Shown one piece after another: positions 22,997-32,600 of a DNA stretch of 64,000 bases. Source of the DNA: an uncultured Coriobacteriaceae bacterium. Lineage in GTDB: Bacteria; Actinomycetota; Coriobacteriia; Coriobacteriales; Eggerthellaceae. A program made the translations under genes and the position numbers. The notes below the pieces were generated by a model. That model worked only from the letters and a program-made list of their open reading frames with translations, searched no databases and was not told the origin of the DNA. The stretch lies in the NCBI GenBank assembly GCA_937937585.1, contig CALDCB010000007.1, positions 1 through 64,000 of the forward strand. Direction: 5' to 3'. The first letter of the stretch is position 1, and each line of letters opens with the position of its first letter.

Positions 22997-24199
22997 CTAC
23001 TTAGTCGCGCCGCACCCGCTGCATACGTACCCGGTCGTGACGGTCTCGTAATGGCCTGTTGCATCGTGGTGGATGGTGCCCGTTTGAACTTGTACTACCT
23101 CGGTGTGGTAGCCGGAGCATCCATTTCTGCCGCTTGCCACAAGATGGGCTGTAGCATTTCCTGAGATGTCGGCTCCGCAGGTATTGCAAATGGTCCTTGC
23201 TTCTTGGCTATATATAGGTTCATCCCATGCCGCGGAGTCCTGCACCCACCGCTGCTCGGTCTGCGCTACCCAGTTATGCACGTGTTCCGGCTGGCTGGTG
23301 CCACCTTGGCTGCCGCCGTTGCCGGAGGGCTGACTTGCCGAGGGGGTGCTGGCAGGCTGGCTTGCAGGCGCCTTGTCCGCACCGCCCGCGTTCGACCCGT
23401 TGTCGCTGTTCGATCCCGTGGGCGCGGCAGGCTGGCCGGCGTTGGTTCCAGCAGAAGGCTCGCTCGCCTTGGTTTCGGCGTCCTTCTTCGCTTCCTCGAC
23501 CTTGGATTCGTCCACCTTGCCGGTTGCCTTCACCGCCTCGGCGACCTTGTCGACCACGTCTTTGCCGGCGTCGCCTTTAAGCGTGTCGTCGCCCTTCTCG
23601 ACCGCCTTCTTAACGGCATCGAGCACGTTGTTCAGATCATCCTGTGTGACGTCTTCAGCCGCCTTCTCGTTGGTTTTGGAGGTGGAGGCGAGGGCTCCGT
23701 CCTTGACGACCGCGCTCACCGCGCCGTCCTTGGCGGTGACGAGGGAGCCGCCGGCTTTCAGCACCGGAAGGTACTCGATGGAGTAGCCGCCGGGCACGAG
23801 CTCGACGTCCTACTGCGCCCCGGAGACGGCATGGTAGTAGTCCACGCTGCGGTTGCCGTCGGTGGTGCCGGTGATGTGGGCTATCACGGGGGTGTCGCCT
23901 TCGGCCGGCTCGTAGCCCTCGTAGCCGACCTTGACCTTCTGGCTCGCGCCCTCTTCCGTCTCGGCGACGAGCGCCTTCTCCACGGGTTCGTCAGCGGGCA
24001 GGGTGGCGGGCTGGTTCGCCCACACGCATACGCCCACGACGGCCGCGGCGACGACCGCCACGGCTCCGGCGCCGATGCCGATCTTGGCGTTCTTCGAGAG
24101 CGCCTTTTTGGGAGCCGTTCCCTGTTCGGCGACGGCATCGGGCGCTGATGCGCTTCCCTCAGGCGCATCGTCGATCAGTTTTTTCGTTTCATCGTCCAT
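22997..24199 (-). pseudogene. Membrane-anchored Cys/His-motif surface protein (paralog 2) with in-frame amber stop
   Basis: The frame encodes about 400 residues homologous along nearly its full length to the neighbour at 24430-25647: N-terminal cytoplasmic tail, membrane helix (about residues 40-62), a VGYEGYEPAEGDTPVIAHI domain, a helical K/E-rich stalk, a Ser/Asn-rich linker, then HVHNW and paired CxxCGA knuckles ending CSGCGATK. At 23810-23812 a TAG replaces the GAG found in the paralog (GAQ-stop-DVELVPGGY), cutting the product at residue 129. The rest of the frame is intact, so the mutation is recent, or the stop is sometimes read through. Confidence 0.8.
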
Positions 24200-24291
24200 T
24201 GATCACGACCTCTTTTGCGGTTCCCCACGCATCGGCGAGTGCCTAGACCTGCTCGAGGCCTACCATCAACAACCGATCTGTCGGAAGCTCT

Positions 24292-24321
24292 TTAAAACTC
24301 GACGAGCGCGTAAACGTACAT
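24292..24321 (-). other. 9-codon micro-ORF MYVYALVEF
   Basis: Sibling of the micro-ORF at 22923-22952, located between paralog 3 and paralog 2 with AGGAGCC before the ATG. The surrounding 60 bases are also similar, so the duplicated unit included this tail. Confidence 0.3.
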
Positions 24322-24429
24322 GCCCGGCTCCTATCTCGTTGTCCATTCTATGTACGATGCTGATACCCTTGAATCGGCTGCGCGCGTAGGTTCTCTTTCA
24401 ACAACTTTCCCTTCCTACATGCGCGGCCT

Positions 24430-25647
24430 TTACTTGGTTGCTCCACATCCCGAGCATTTGTATCCCACGGTCACATTTCCGTAAATCGGCTCTTGATGAG
24501 TAACTGCGGGATGATAAGTACCCGGATGTTCAACTAGCGAATAGTTATGACCATCAGGTGTGCCACCGGAAGCTACAACAGAGTGAAGGTGTGCAGAGAT
24601 ATCTGTTCCACTCCATCCGCATTTGCATTGATAGGAATCATATCCTGGATCCGTATATGCTTCCTGGTCAACAACTGTTTGATAGCCGGTCACCTGCTGC
24701 TCAGTCTGCGCTACCCAGTTATGCACGTGTTCCGGCTGGCTGCTACCACTTTGGATGCTTCCGCCGTTATTGTTGCTGGCAGGCTGGCTTGCAGGCGCCT
24801 TGTCCGCACCGCCCGCGTTCGACCCGTTGTCGCTGTTCGATCCCGTGGGCGCGGCAGGCTGGCCGGCGTTGGTTCCAGCAGAAGGCTCGCTCGCCTTGGT
24901 TTCGGCGTCCTTCTTCGCTTCCTCGACCTTGGATTCGTCCACCTTGCCGGTTGCCTTCACCGCCTCGGCGACCTTGTCGACCACGTCTTTGCCGGCGTCG
25001 CCCTTGAGCGTGTCGTCGCCCTTCTCGACCGCCTTCTTGACGGCGTCGAGCACGTTGTTCAGGTCGTCCTGCGTGACGTCCTCGGCGGCCTTCTCGTTCG
25101 TCGGCGCAGTGGACGCGATCGCGCCGTCCTCCACGACGGAGCTCACCGCCCCGCCCTTGGCGGTGACGAGGGCGCCGCCGGCTTTCAGAACCGGGAGGTA
25201 CTCGACGGAGTAGCCGCCGGGCACGAGCTCGACGTCCTCCTGGGCGCCGGAGACGGCATGGTAGTAGTCCACGCTGCGGTTGCCGTCGGTGGTGCCGGTG
25301 ATGTGGGCTATCACGGGGGTGTCGCCTTCAGCCGGCTCGTACCCCTCGTATCCGACCTTCACCTTCTGGCTCGCGCCCTCTTCCGTCTCGGCGACGAGCG
25401 CCTTTTCCACGGGCTCGTCCGCGGGCAGGGTGGCGGGCTGGTTCGACCACAGGCACACGCCCACGACGGCCGCGGCCAAGGCCGCGGCACAGCCGACGCC
25501 TATGCCGATCTTGGCGTTCCTCGAGAGCGCCTTCCGGCCCTTCTCGGTCGTGGGCGCTTCCGCCTGCGCCTCGGCTCCCTCGAGCACTTCGGCGTTGCCT
25601 ATGACCTGGGTCTCTTCCAACCCGATGTCTTTGCTTTCTTCGCTCAT
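24430..25647 (-). CDS. Membrane-anchored Cys/His-motif surface protein (paralog 3)
   Basis: A 405-residue protein: acidic cytoplasmic N-terminus, one membrane helix (about residues 44-65), an extracellular VGYEGYEPAEGDTPVIAHI domain that may be Ig-like, a long K/E-rich helical stalk (about 180-265), a Ser/Gly/Asn-rich linker, and a C-terminal domain with HVHNW, QCKCGW, several His and a final CSGCGATK. The ATG at 25647 follows AAAGGGAGACAAG and overlaps the stop of the upstream gene (ATGA). The architecture puts a metal-binding-looking head away from the membrane on a stalk. No enzymatic motif is visible. Confidence 0.75.
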   Translation of the reverse strand: MSEESKDIGLEETQVIGNAEVLEGAEAQAEAPTTEKGRKALSRNAKIGIGVGCAAALAAAVVGVCLWSNQPATLPADEPVEKALVAETEEGASQKVKVGYEGYEPAEGDTPVIAHITGTTDGNRSVDYYHAVSGAQEDVELVPGGYSVEYLPVLKAGGALVTAKGGAVSSVVEDGAIASTAPTNEKAAEDVTQDDLNNVLDAVKKAVEKGDDTLKGDAGKDVVDKVAEAVKATGKVDESKVEEAKKDAETKASEPSAGTNAGQPAAPTGSNSDNGSNAGGADKAPASQPASNNNGGSIQSGSSQPEHVHNWVAQTEQQVTGYQTVVDQEAYTDPGYDSYQCKCGWSGTDISAHLHSVVASGGTPDGHNYSLVEHPGTYHPAVTHQEPIYGNVTVGYKCSGCGATK

Positions 25648-25922
25648 CTTGTCTCCCTTTCCGATATGCGGCTTTCCGTTTCGGCCGTGTCGGTCACGCG
25701 CTTGGCGGTTCCGAAACCATAGGCGATCAGAATGATCCCGGCAATGCCGGCAGCGAGGTAAACGATGCTCAACGCCGTCGACCATCCCTCGCCGACCTCC
25801 ACGAAGAGCGTTGCGGCCATCGTCGCCAACATGATGGCACCGGCGCAAGCGATCAGCGCGAAGCCGGCTTTAAGCGACTTGGATCCCTTGTTCGTGAACA
25901 CCAGTTCCGATTCGTTTTCCAT
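25644..25922 (-). CDS. Small two-helix membrane protein
   Basis: A 92-residue protein with two hydrophobic segments (about residues 18-41 and 48-71) and charged ends. It overlaps the start of paralog 3 by four bases, so the two are translationally coupled. A purine run (AAGATGAAAGACA) precedes the ATG at 25922. It may be an accessory or stabiliser of the surface protein. Family unknown. Confidence 0.65.
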   Translation of the reverse strand: MENESELVFTNKGSKSLKAGFALIACAGAIMLATMAATLFVEVGEGWSTALSIVYLAAGIAGIILIAYGFGTAKRVTDTAETESRISERETR

Positions 25923-26071
25923 TGTCTTTCATCTTCTCATTGACGAAGGCATCGGGTCTTCCGTTATCGCCGGGCGGCGATCATGCAGGGTTCCTCCATA
26001 TGCCTTTCTTCTATGCTCGGAACATGAAAACAAACGTTCGATGCGCAACGTATTGTACACCGACCCGAGGA

Positions 26072-26144
26072 ACTGCGATGTTTCGCACATCGTAGTTCCA
26101 TCGGTATATACCTCGTATATCTACACTATATCCTTGGTATATAC
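26072..26144 (-). promoter_or_regulatory. Hairpin and two GGTATATACC palindromes
   Basis: A stem GGAACT-CGATG with CATCG-AGTTCC (about 26075-26101) is followed by the perfect 10-bp palindrome GGTATATACC at 26103-26112 and again at 26135-26144. The copies are 32 bp apart, close to three helical turns, and TATATC and TATATCC lie between them. The block sits between the 26174 gene end and the operon starting at 25922; it is probably its promoter and operator pair. Confidence 0.5.
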
Positions 26145-26173
26145 CTTTGTTCTCCGAATGTCAAACGGCGCCG

Positions 26174-26815
26174 CTAGTTCTTGGCGGCCGCCGCATCATT
26201 GCCGGCCTGGTATTCATCCGCTTCGGAGTACACGCCGGCCTCCTTGGCTTCATCGAGCGTGAGCATTTTGCCGCACTCGCAAGAGTAGCCTGCCAAGCGG
26301 TATTCGTCGTGCGCTTCCCGATCGGTCACCTCTACGTCTTGCGCGGGCGCGTCGAGGACGTCTTCGAGCACCGGCACGCCTCGCGTGAAGCCGGAATGCC
26401 CCGTTTTCTCGATGTGCTCCTGCGCCTTGCCCGTGATCACGGCTTTGCAGTCGTTGCACACGGTTTCGCTCACAGTTTCCTGTTTGTACGTTGCGTCCCT
26501 GTGCTCCACGTGGGTTTGCTTGTCAACGTGCACCACGCTGTACATCGGCTTCCACACGTGCTCTTCCGCCTGGGCATCGGACGGGCTTGCCGCCGACTGC
26601 GAAGCCTGCTGGCTCTCGGCGGGCTTCGCCTGCTGATCGGCTTCTTGCCCAATGAAGTCTTGCCCGACGATGGCGCCGACGGCGCACGCGGCGACGAGCG
26701 CCGCCGCAGCCACTCCGCCCGTCAGCGCCCTCCGCGTCCGTTCCTTCGTCTGCTCGTTCGTTGCTTCTTGCGCATCGTCTTTTTCGATTCGTCCCTTTTC
26801 GTTTTCTTCGGTCAT
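26174..26815 (-). CDS. Membrane-anchored Cys/His-motif surface protein (paralog 4)
   Basis: A 213-residue protein: charged cytoplasmic N-terminus, membrane helix (about residues 32-50), Ala/Ser/Gln linker, then an extracellular part beginning EHVWKPMYSVVHVDKQTHVEH with VCNDCKAVITG and YSCECGKML knuckles. The spacing HxW to CxxC to GFTRGVPV mirrors paralog 1 (GYTIGVPV). AGAAAGGAACCGCA precedes the ATG. It lies 57 bases downstream of the protease gene on the same strand and probably belongs to that operon. Confidence 0.7.
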   Translation of the reverse strand: MTEENEKGRIEKDDAQEATNEQTKERTRRALTGGVAAAALVAACAVGAIVGQDFIGQEADQQAKPAESQQASQSAASPSDAQAEEHVWKPMYSVVHVDKQTHVEHRDATYKQETVSETVCNDCKAVITGKAQEHIEKTGHSGFTRGVPVLEDVLDAPAQDVEVTDREAHDEYRLAGYSCECGKMLTLDEAKEAGVYSEADEYQAGNDAAAAKN

Positions 26816-26872
26816 TGCGGTTCCTTTCTAACGTGGTGCGTTCAGGTCATGCGTCGGCTTGTCCGATGCGTG

Positions 26873-27625
26873 TCAGATGGCGTTACCGAGCGTGAAGTCA
26901 TAGGGGATCCCGCCTTGAATCGCCTCCTTGACGAGGGCTGTACACCTCGGCGCGGCCTTGTCCCCGCCGCGCACGCCCATGAGGACGTCGCGGCACATGC
27001 TCGCGAACATCTCGTACTCGTCCGTGGCGCCGTACTCGTAGAACGACGCGTAGCTGTCCCGCTCCGCCGCGAACGCCTCCTTGAACTCGGGCGACTGCGA
27101 CGGCCAGCCGAGCCTGCTGTCCATGTAGTGGCCCATCTCGTGCAGGGCCGACCTTGCGAGCTGCGCCGGGTCGGCCTGAAGGTACACGGTCCTCTCCGTA
27201 TGCGACGTGAGGCCCGCGAGCTCCTGCCCGAAGTCGATCCCGGAATGCTCCGCGTTTATGTCGTGCGTCGTGAGGACGATCTTCCAGCCCTGCTCCTCGA
27301 AGTCGTCGAGGACGCCTTGCGGCAGCAGCGCGAGCGCCGCGTCGAGCTCCTTGAACATCGCCGCGCGCACGTCGCCCTCCGCCGACTCGAGCCCGTTCCA
27401 AGCCTCGCCGTCCTCCACCGCGTCGGGCCCGGGCTCCACTACCGCGGCGGCCTCGGCCGCGTAGTAGCCGAGCCACACCCGGGACATCTGGGAGAAGGCG
27501 TTCCAATAGTTGAGGAACAGGATCGCGGCCGCCGCGAGGCACGCCACAATGAACGCGAGCAGGCCCTTCTCGAGCCTCGTGTAAGGCCTTCTCTCCTTCT
27601 TCGCGCGCGTCTCCCGCACCTTCAT
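26873..27625 (-). CDS. Membrane-anchored metalloprotease of the lethal-factor/PPEP (ATLF-like) type
   Basis: A 250-residue protein with a basic N-terminus and one membrane segment (about residues 21-39), then an extracellular domain carrying the zinc motif HEMGHYMD (His162, Glu163, His166). A downstream glutamate in TDEYEMFASM (about 203-205) is the likely third ligand, and nearby tyrosines are present. The spacing and YLQADPAQLARSALHEMGH context fit the anthrax lethal factor-like domain that includes the Pro-Pro endopeptidases. The gene overlaps the DUF285 protein gene upstream by four bases (ATGA), so the protease and that adhesin are made together. A role in cleaving neighbouring surface proteins is inferred. 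Confidence 0.75.
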   Translation of the reverse strand: MKVRETRAKKERRPYTRLEKGLLAFIVACLAAAAILFLNYWNAFSQMSRVWLGYYAAEAAAVVEPGPDAVEDGEAWNGLESAEGDVRAAMFKELDAALALLPQGVLDDFEEQGWKIVLTTHDINAEHSGIDFGQELAGLTSHTERTVYLQADPAQLARSALHEMGHYMDSRLGWPSQSPEFKEAFAAERDSYASFYEYGATDEYEMFASMCRDVLMGVRGGDKAAPRCTALVKEAIQGGIPYDFTLGNAI

Positions 27626-29682
27626 CGCTCCTCTTCCTCCATGCTTCCCCGAGCGCCGTCAGCGCCCGTCGTGTCTTCCATGCCGCTGAGCGCATCGTCA
27701 GGCGCCTCGTCCACCGTCCCTGCCGCCGGCGGCAGGGCGGTGTAGGTCTCCTCGACTCCCGCCGGCACGTCCGCGGGCAGGTACGCCTTCCCGCTCGAGA
27801 GCGCGTGCCACTTGCCGTCGGTGCTGGGCACGCCCGACGCGCTCGGCAGCGGCAGGTACGCGCCGCCGACCCACGAGAAGGCGGCCCCGAGCCTCACGGA
27901 CGACAGCGCCGACATCCCCGAGAACATCCCGTAGCCGTTCGCCGCGCCCGCCGTCGAGATCTCCGTAAGATCGAGGTCTTTCAGCGACTTGCACCCGTAG
28001 AGGAAGTAGCTGAAGTCGGTCACGTTCTCCGTATGCAACCCCGAAAGGTCGAGCTCGACGAGAGACGCGCAGCCCGACAGGAAGTGGTTCAGGTCGCGCG
28101 CCGACGAGGCGTCCCATCCCGAGAGATCCAACCGCTCGAGCTTTCCGCAGTTCGAGAAGCAGTACGCGAAGTTGGTGACGGACGCCACGTCGAGCGCCGA
28201 CACGTCCACCGACCGCAGCGACGAGCACCCGCCGAACGCCCCGTAGAGCGTCGTGACCTTGGACATGCCCGTCGTCGCCAGGTCGGCCTCGACGAGCGAC
28301 TTGCAGTTGAAGAAGAACATCGAGAGGTCTTTCGCGGACGAGAGGTCGAATCCGGTCACGTCGACCCTCTCGAGAGACGAGCACCCGTTGAGCATGGACG
28401 CGAAGGTCGTCGCCTTGCTGGTCTTGAAGCCCGACAAGTCGATCTCCTTGAGCGACGAGCACCCGTAGAGCATCTGCCTGAACGACACGGCGCTCGACGT
28501 GTCGAGAGGGGAGAGGTCCACGTGCCCGACCGACTTGCAGTTGAAGAGCATCTGCGCGAACGTCGTGCCCTTCGACGTGTCCCATCCCGTCATGTCGATC
28601 TCTTTCAGCGACGTGCAGTCTTGGAACACGTCCGAGAAGTCCGTGCAGGACGACGTGTCGAGCATGCTCAGGTCGAGCGATTCGAGAGCCGACGCCCTCG
28701 AGAACATGAAGGCCATCGTCGTCGTCCCCGACGTGTCGAGGCCGTGCAGGTCCACGCCCGTCAGCGACGAGCAGCCGAAGAACCACGCGTAGAGCGACTT
28801 GGGCGCCACCCCCGCGTCCGCCACGGACACGCTCGCGATCCTCTCTGCGACATCGTTCCACGGCTGGGTGGACCTCGAGTTCTCTATGCCCGTGTAGACC
28901 CGCGTCGCCTCCTTGCCGAGGAAATCCGTCCCCTCCACGGGGGCGTCCGCCCTTTTGTAGAGCGTGAGCGAGGCGTCGTCGGCCGAAAAGACCGCGAACG
29001 CCGACTCGACCGACGGCTCGGGATCGTCTTCCGCTGCGGCGAACATGAAGGAGAGCGTTAGCAGCGACATCGGCCCCAGAAGGGCGCCCGACAGCGCCTC
29101 CGACTTCTCGACATCGTCCGTCACGGCGACGGACCACGCCACGTCGGCCGACTCGCCCGCGGCGAGCTCGAAGCCCTGATTGAACGAGGCCGACCCGGGC
29201 GACACGTCGAGCAGCGCCGTCCCGCCCTTCGTCGCGGCGGACGCCTCGACGCTTTGCGCATGGCGCTCCGCATGGACGTTGGCGAGCCTCGCGGCGCTGC
29301 CCGACTTGTTCTCTATCGACCACGTCGCGGGCCCGATGACCGACCCGTCGCCGAGCATGACGCACGGCACCTCGGTCGGCACGGTCACGGTGACCTGATC
29401 GTCGTCCGCGCTCACGGCGGGCAGGGCGGCCGGGTCGTCCGCCACCGCAGCGCCCACCTCGCCGCCCCCTCCGAACTCGGATTCCGTTTGGGTCCCTACG
29501 GCTTCCGTCCCCACCTCGTCGGCAAGGGCCGTCGGTGCGGCCGTTGCGACCATAGCCGCTACGGCGACGCCGAGGACGCAGGCCGCAAGGCCCGTCACGA
29601 CAGGCAAGCCCCTGCGCCTCTTCGCCTTCCTTCTCAACGCGCCCTTCCCAAGGCATCCCGAACGCCCGGTGTGAAGCTTCAT
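27622..29682 (-). CDS. DUF285/BspA-like leucine-rich surface protein with C-terminal LPP motif
   Basis: A 686-residue secreted protein. After a signal segment (about residues 28-54) comes an N-terminal domain (VTVPTEVPCVMLGDGSVIGP) also seen in neighbours, then the FAVFSADDASLTLYKR unit and about ten 24-residue DUF285 repeats of the form MFxxCxSLxxLDLSxxDTSxxT. A short C-terminal tail holds ETYTALPPAAG (about residues 645-655) and then an acidic end without a membrane anchor or LPXTG signal. Such proteins act as adhesins in related bacteria. The Pro-Pro site near the C-terminus matters because the next gene, overlapping by four bases, encodes a PPEP-like protease. Confidence 0.85.
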   Translation of the reverse strand: MKLHTGRSGCLGKGALRRKAKRRRGLPVVTGLAACVLGVAVAAMVATAAPTALADEVGTEAVGTQTESEFGGGGEVGAAVADDPAALPAVSADDDQVTVTVPTEVPCVMLGDGSVIGPATWSIENKSGSAARLANVHAERHAQSVEASAATKGGTALLDVSPGSASFNQGFELAAGESADVAWSVAVTDDVEKSEALSGALLGPMSLLTLSFMFAAAEDDPEPSVESAFAVFSADDASLTLYKRADAPVEGTDFLGKEATRVYTGIENSRSTQPWNDVAERIASVSVADAGVAPKSLYAWFFGCSSLTGVDLHGLDTSGTTTMAFMFSRASALESLDLSMLDTSSCTDFSDVFQDCTSLKEIDMTGWDTSKGTTFAQMLFNCKSVGHVDLSPLDTSSAVSFRQMLYGCSSLKEIDLSGFKTSKATTFASMLNGCSSLERVDVTGFDLSSAKDLSMFFFNCKSLVEADLATTGMSKVTTLYGAFGGCSSLRSVDVSALDVASVTNFAYCFSNCGKLERLDLSGWDASSARDLNHFLSGCASLVELDLSGLHTENVTDFSYFLYGCKSLKDLDLTEISTAGAANGYGMFSGMSALSSVRLGAAFSWVGGAYLPLPSASGVPSTDGKWHALSSGKAYLPADVPAGVEETYTALPPAAGTVDEAPDDALSGMEDTTGADGARGSMEEEER

Positions 29683-32600
29683 TCCCCGCTCTTCACCGCG
29701 CCGGTCTTCTCAGAGCCTTCGGTGACGATTGCCGAAGCGTTTTCTTTCGTCGCCTCGCTCACGACCTCAAGCTTGTTTATGCCGGTTTCCCCAGTACCTT
29801 CATGCTCGGTACTCACATTGCTTTTCTCCGACACTTTTTCCTCGGGTGTCGGTACTCCCTCCACGGCCTTTTGGGTTGCATCCGCAACCTCGGTGGATGT
29901 CTTGGCACCGTTCCCTGCCTCAAGTTTGTCGCTCTCGTTTGGGATGCTCAACGCATTCCCGTTTCCCTGCTCATCGCAAAGCGGTGCGATCGCGGGGTCA
30001 TCAACGCCTTCGTCGCTTGAGGTTCGCCATGCTAGAGGGACGGTTACCCCAGGTGCGTTTTTGTTGAAATTGCTATGATTGGTAACTTTGGAGACGTTCC
30101 AGTTCGAGCAGTCTACTGAGAGCTTGGAACAGAGGCGGAACATATAGCTCATGTCGGCGACGTTAGAGGTGTTCCAACTTGAGAGGTCGAGGGTCGTTAG
30201 TGCCTTGCAGTCGGAGAACATGTAGCCCATGCTCGTGACGTTGCCCGTGTCGAAGGACGAGAGGTCCAAAGACGTCAGAGATTCGCAGCCTAAGAACATG
30301 TTGCTCATGCTCGTGACATTTGCCGTGTCGAAGTGCGAGACGTCCAAGGACGTCAGGGCTTTGCAGCTGTCGAACATGCTGACCATGCTTGCGACGTTGT
30401 GCGTGTCGAACGATGAGAGGTCCAAAGACGTCAGGGATCCGCAGCCGCCGAATGCGTAGGCCATATCCTTCACGTTGTGCGTGTCGAACGATGAGAGGTC
30501 CAAAGACGTCAAGACCGAGCAGTTCATGAACATGCAGCGCATGCTCGTGACGTTGTGCGTGTCGAACGACGAAAGGTTTAGGGTAGTCAGGGCTTTGCAG
30601 TTGCAGAACATGTTCCGCATGTTCGTGACGTTTCCCGTTTCGAATGACGATACGTCCAAGGACGTTAGGGATCCGCAGTTCCAGAACACGCCGTACATGT
30701 CCGTGACATTTGCCGTGTCGAAGTGTGAGACATCCAAGGACGTTAGGGATCCGCAGCCGTCGAACATGCTGACCATGCTCGTGACGTTGTGTGTGTCGAA
30801 CGACGATACGTCCAAGGTGGTCAGGGCTTTGCAGCCGTTGAACATGCCGTCCATGCAGGTTGTCTGCGAGGTGTCGAGGCCGGCGATGTCCACGCTCCTC
30901 AGTTTTGAGGCGCCCTTGAACCAGTACGCGGTCGAGGTGGGCGAGATTCCCGCGTCCGCCACCGTCACCGTCTTGACGTTGCTCCAATAAGCCGCCCAAG
31001 GCACGCTTGAGGGACTGTACGTTCCAGTTTCGAAGCCAGTGAAGACCTTGCTCGCGGTTTTCCCAAGGAATTGCGACCCTTTCGCCGGCACCACCGGCCT
31101 CTTGTAGAACGTGAGGCTCTGGTCGTCGGCAGAGTACACCGCGAACGCGGTCTTAGTCCTGGTGTACTTGTCCGTCTTGTTTGCAGGGATTTGGTTCTCG
31201 GCGTATTTAGTGCCGGTGGATCCCTGCTTCCAGTCGCCCGTGGGCGGGTAGCAGTCGTTCCCGATCCATGCGAACTCGGAGCCGAGCGAAAGCTCTGCCA
31301 GCGAGTCGCACCCGCCGAGGAACGCCGTCATCGAGGTGACGCGGCGCGTGCTCATGGCCGAGAGGTCGAGCGATTCGAGGGACGAGCAGCCGTCGAACAT
31401 GCCGTCCATGCTGGTCGTCTGCGAGGTGTCGAGGCCGGCGAGGCTCACGCTGCCGAGCTTTGAGGCGCCCTTGAACCAGTAGGCGGTCGAGACGGGCGCG
31501 ACGCCCGCGTCCGCCACGGTCACGGACGCGATGTCGGCGGCATGGCCCGACCACGGCGCACCGTCGGCCGCGGTGTAGGAGGCCTTTTCCACGCCCTCGT
31601 AGACCTCCGTGGCCGTCTTGCCCTCGAACGTATCACCGGCAGAAGGCACGCTTACTCGCTTGTAGAAGCTCAGGCTGTTGTCGTCTGCGCTGTACACGGC
31701 GAACGCCTTTTTAGGCGCCACCGCCGTATAGGTCATGGCTTTGTTGGACGGGATATCGGCGGGGGCGTAGCCTTTTCCAACGGTGTCGTACCACTTGCCG
31801 TCGGCGCCTGCGATGTAGGCGTTGTTAGGAGTCGGCAGGTATCCGTCAATCCCGACGAATTTGAACTTGCTTCCCAATGAAATCTCCTTCAGGGAGTCCA
31901 TTTGGAGGAAGGCATCCTTCATGGAGGTTGCGGCCGAGTTGTCCCAAGTCGACAGGTCAAGAGAGCCTAGCGTCTTGTCCTCGGCGAAGGCGAGTTGCAT
32001 GTTCGTCACCTTTGAGACGTCCCACCCGGAGACGTTCAGCTTGGTGAGCGACGCACAGTGCTGGAAAGCCTGGCTCATGTTCGTGAGGCTGCTCGTGTCC
32101 CAACCTGAAAGGTCTAGCGTTTCAAGGGAGATGCAATCGGTGAACATGCACTCTATCGTCTTGCATCTCGACATGTCGAGCTTCGAGACGTCTGCCGTCT
32201 TCAGGTTGCGCACTCCCGCGAACCAGAACGCCGTTCCGGTCGGTGCGATGCCCTCGTCGCAAACCGTGACCGTCTTGATGTCGTTGAAGTGGTTTTGCGT
32301 CCATCCGGGGATCGAGGTCATGGTCTCAAGGCCGGTGTACACCTCGGTTGCCGTCTTGCCCTCGAACGTCTGGCCCGCAACGGGCATGTTCGCGCGCTTG
32401 TAGAACGTGAGGCTCCCGTCGTCGGCGGAGTACACCGCGAATGCGTCGGGTTCGACTTTCGCGAACGTGAAGGTGACCGAGCCGAGCACGGCCGTGCCGC
32501 TCGTGGCCTTCGCGATGATGTCGCTGTTCTTATCTGCGTCGAGTTTGGAGAACGCCCATTCGAAGCCCGCGCTTTGCGCGAGCTTTGCGGCGGCCGGGTC

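Noticed and set aside
26147..27745. 532-codon plus-strand frame
   Set aside because: It runs opposite three minus-strand genes with clear signals and has a composition typical of a shadow frame.
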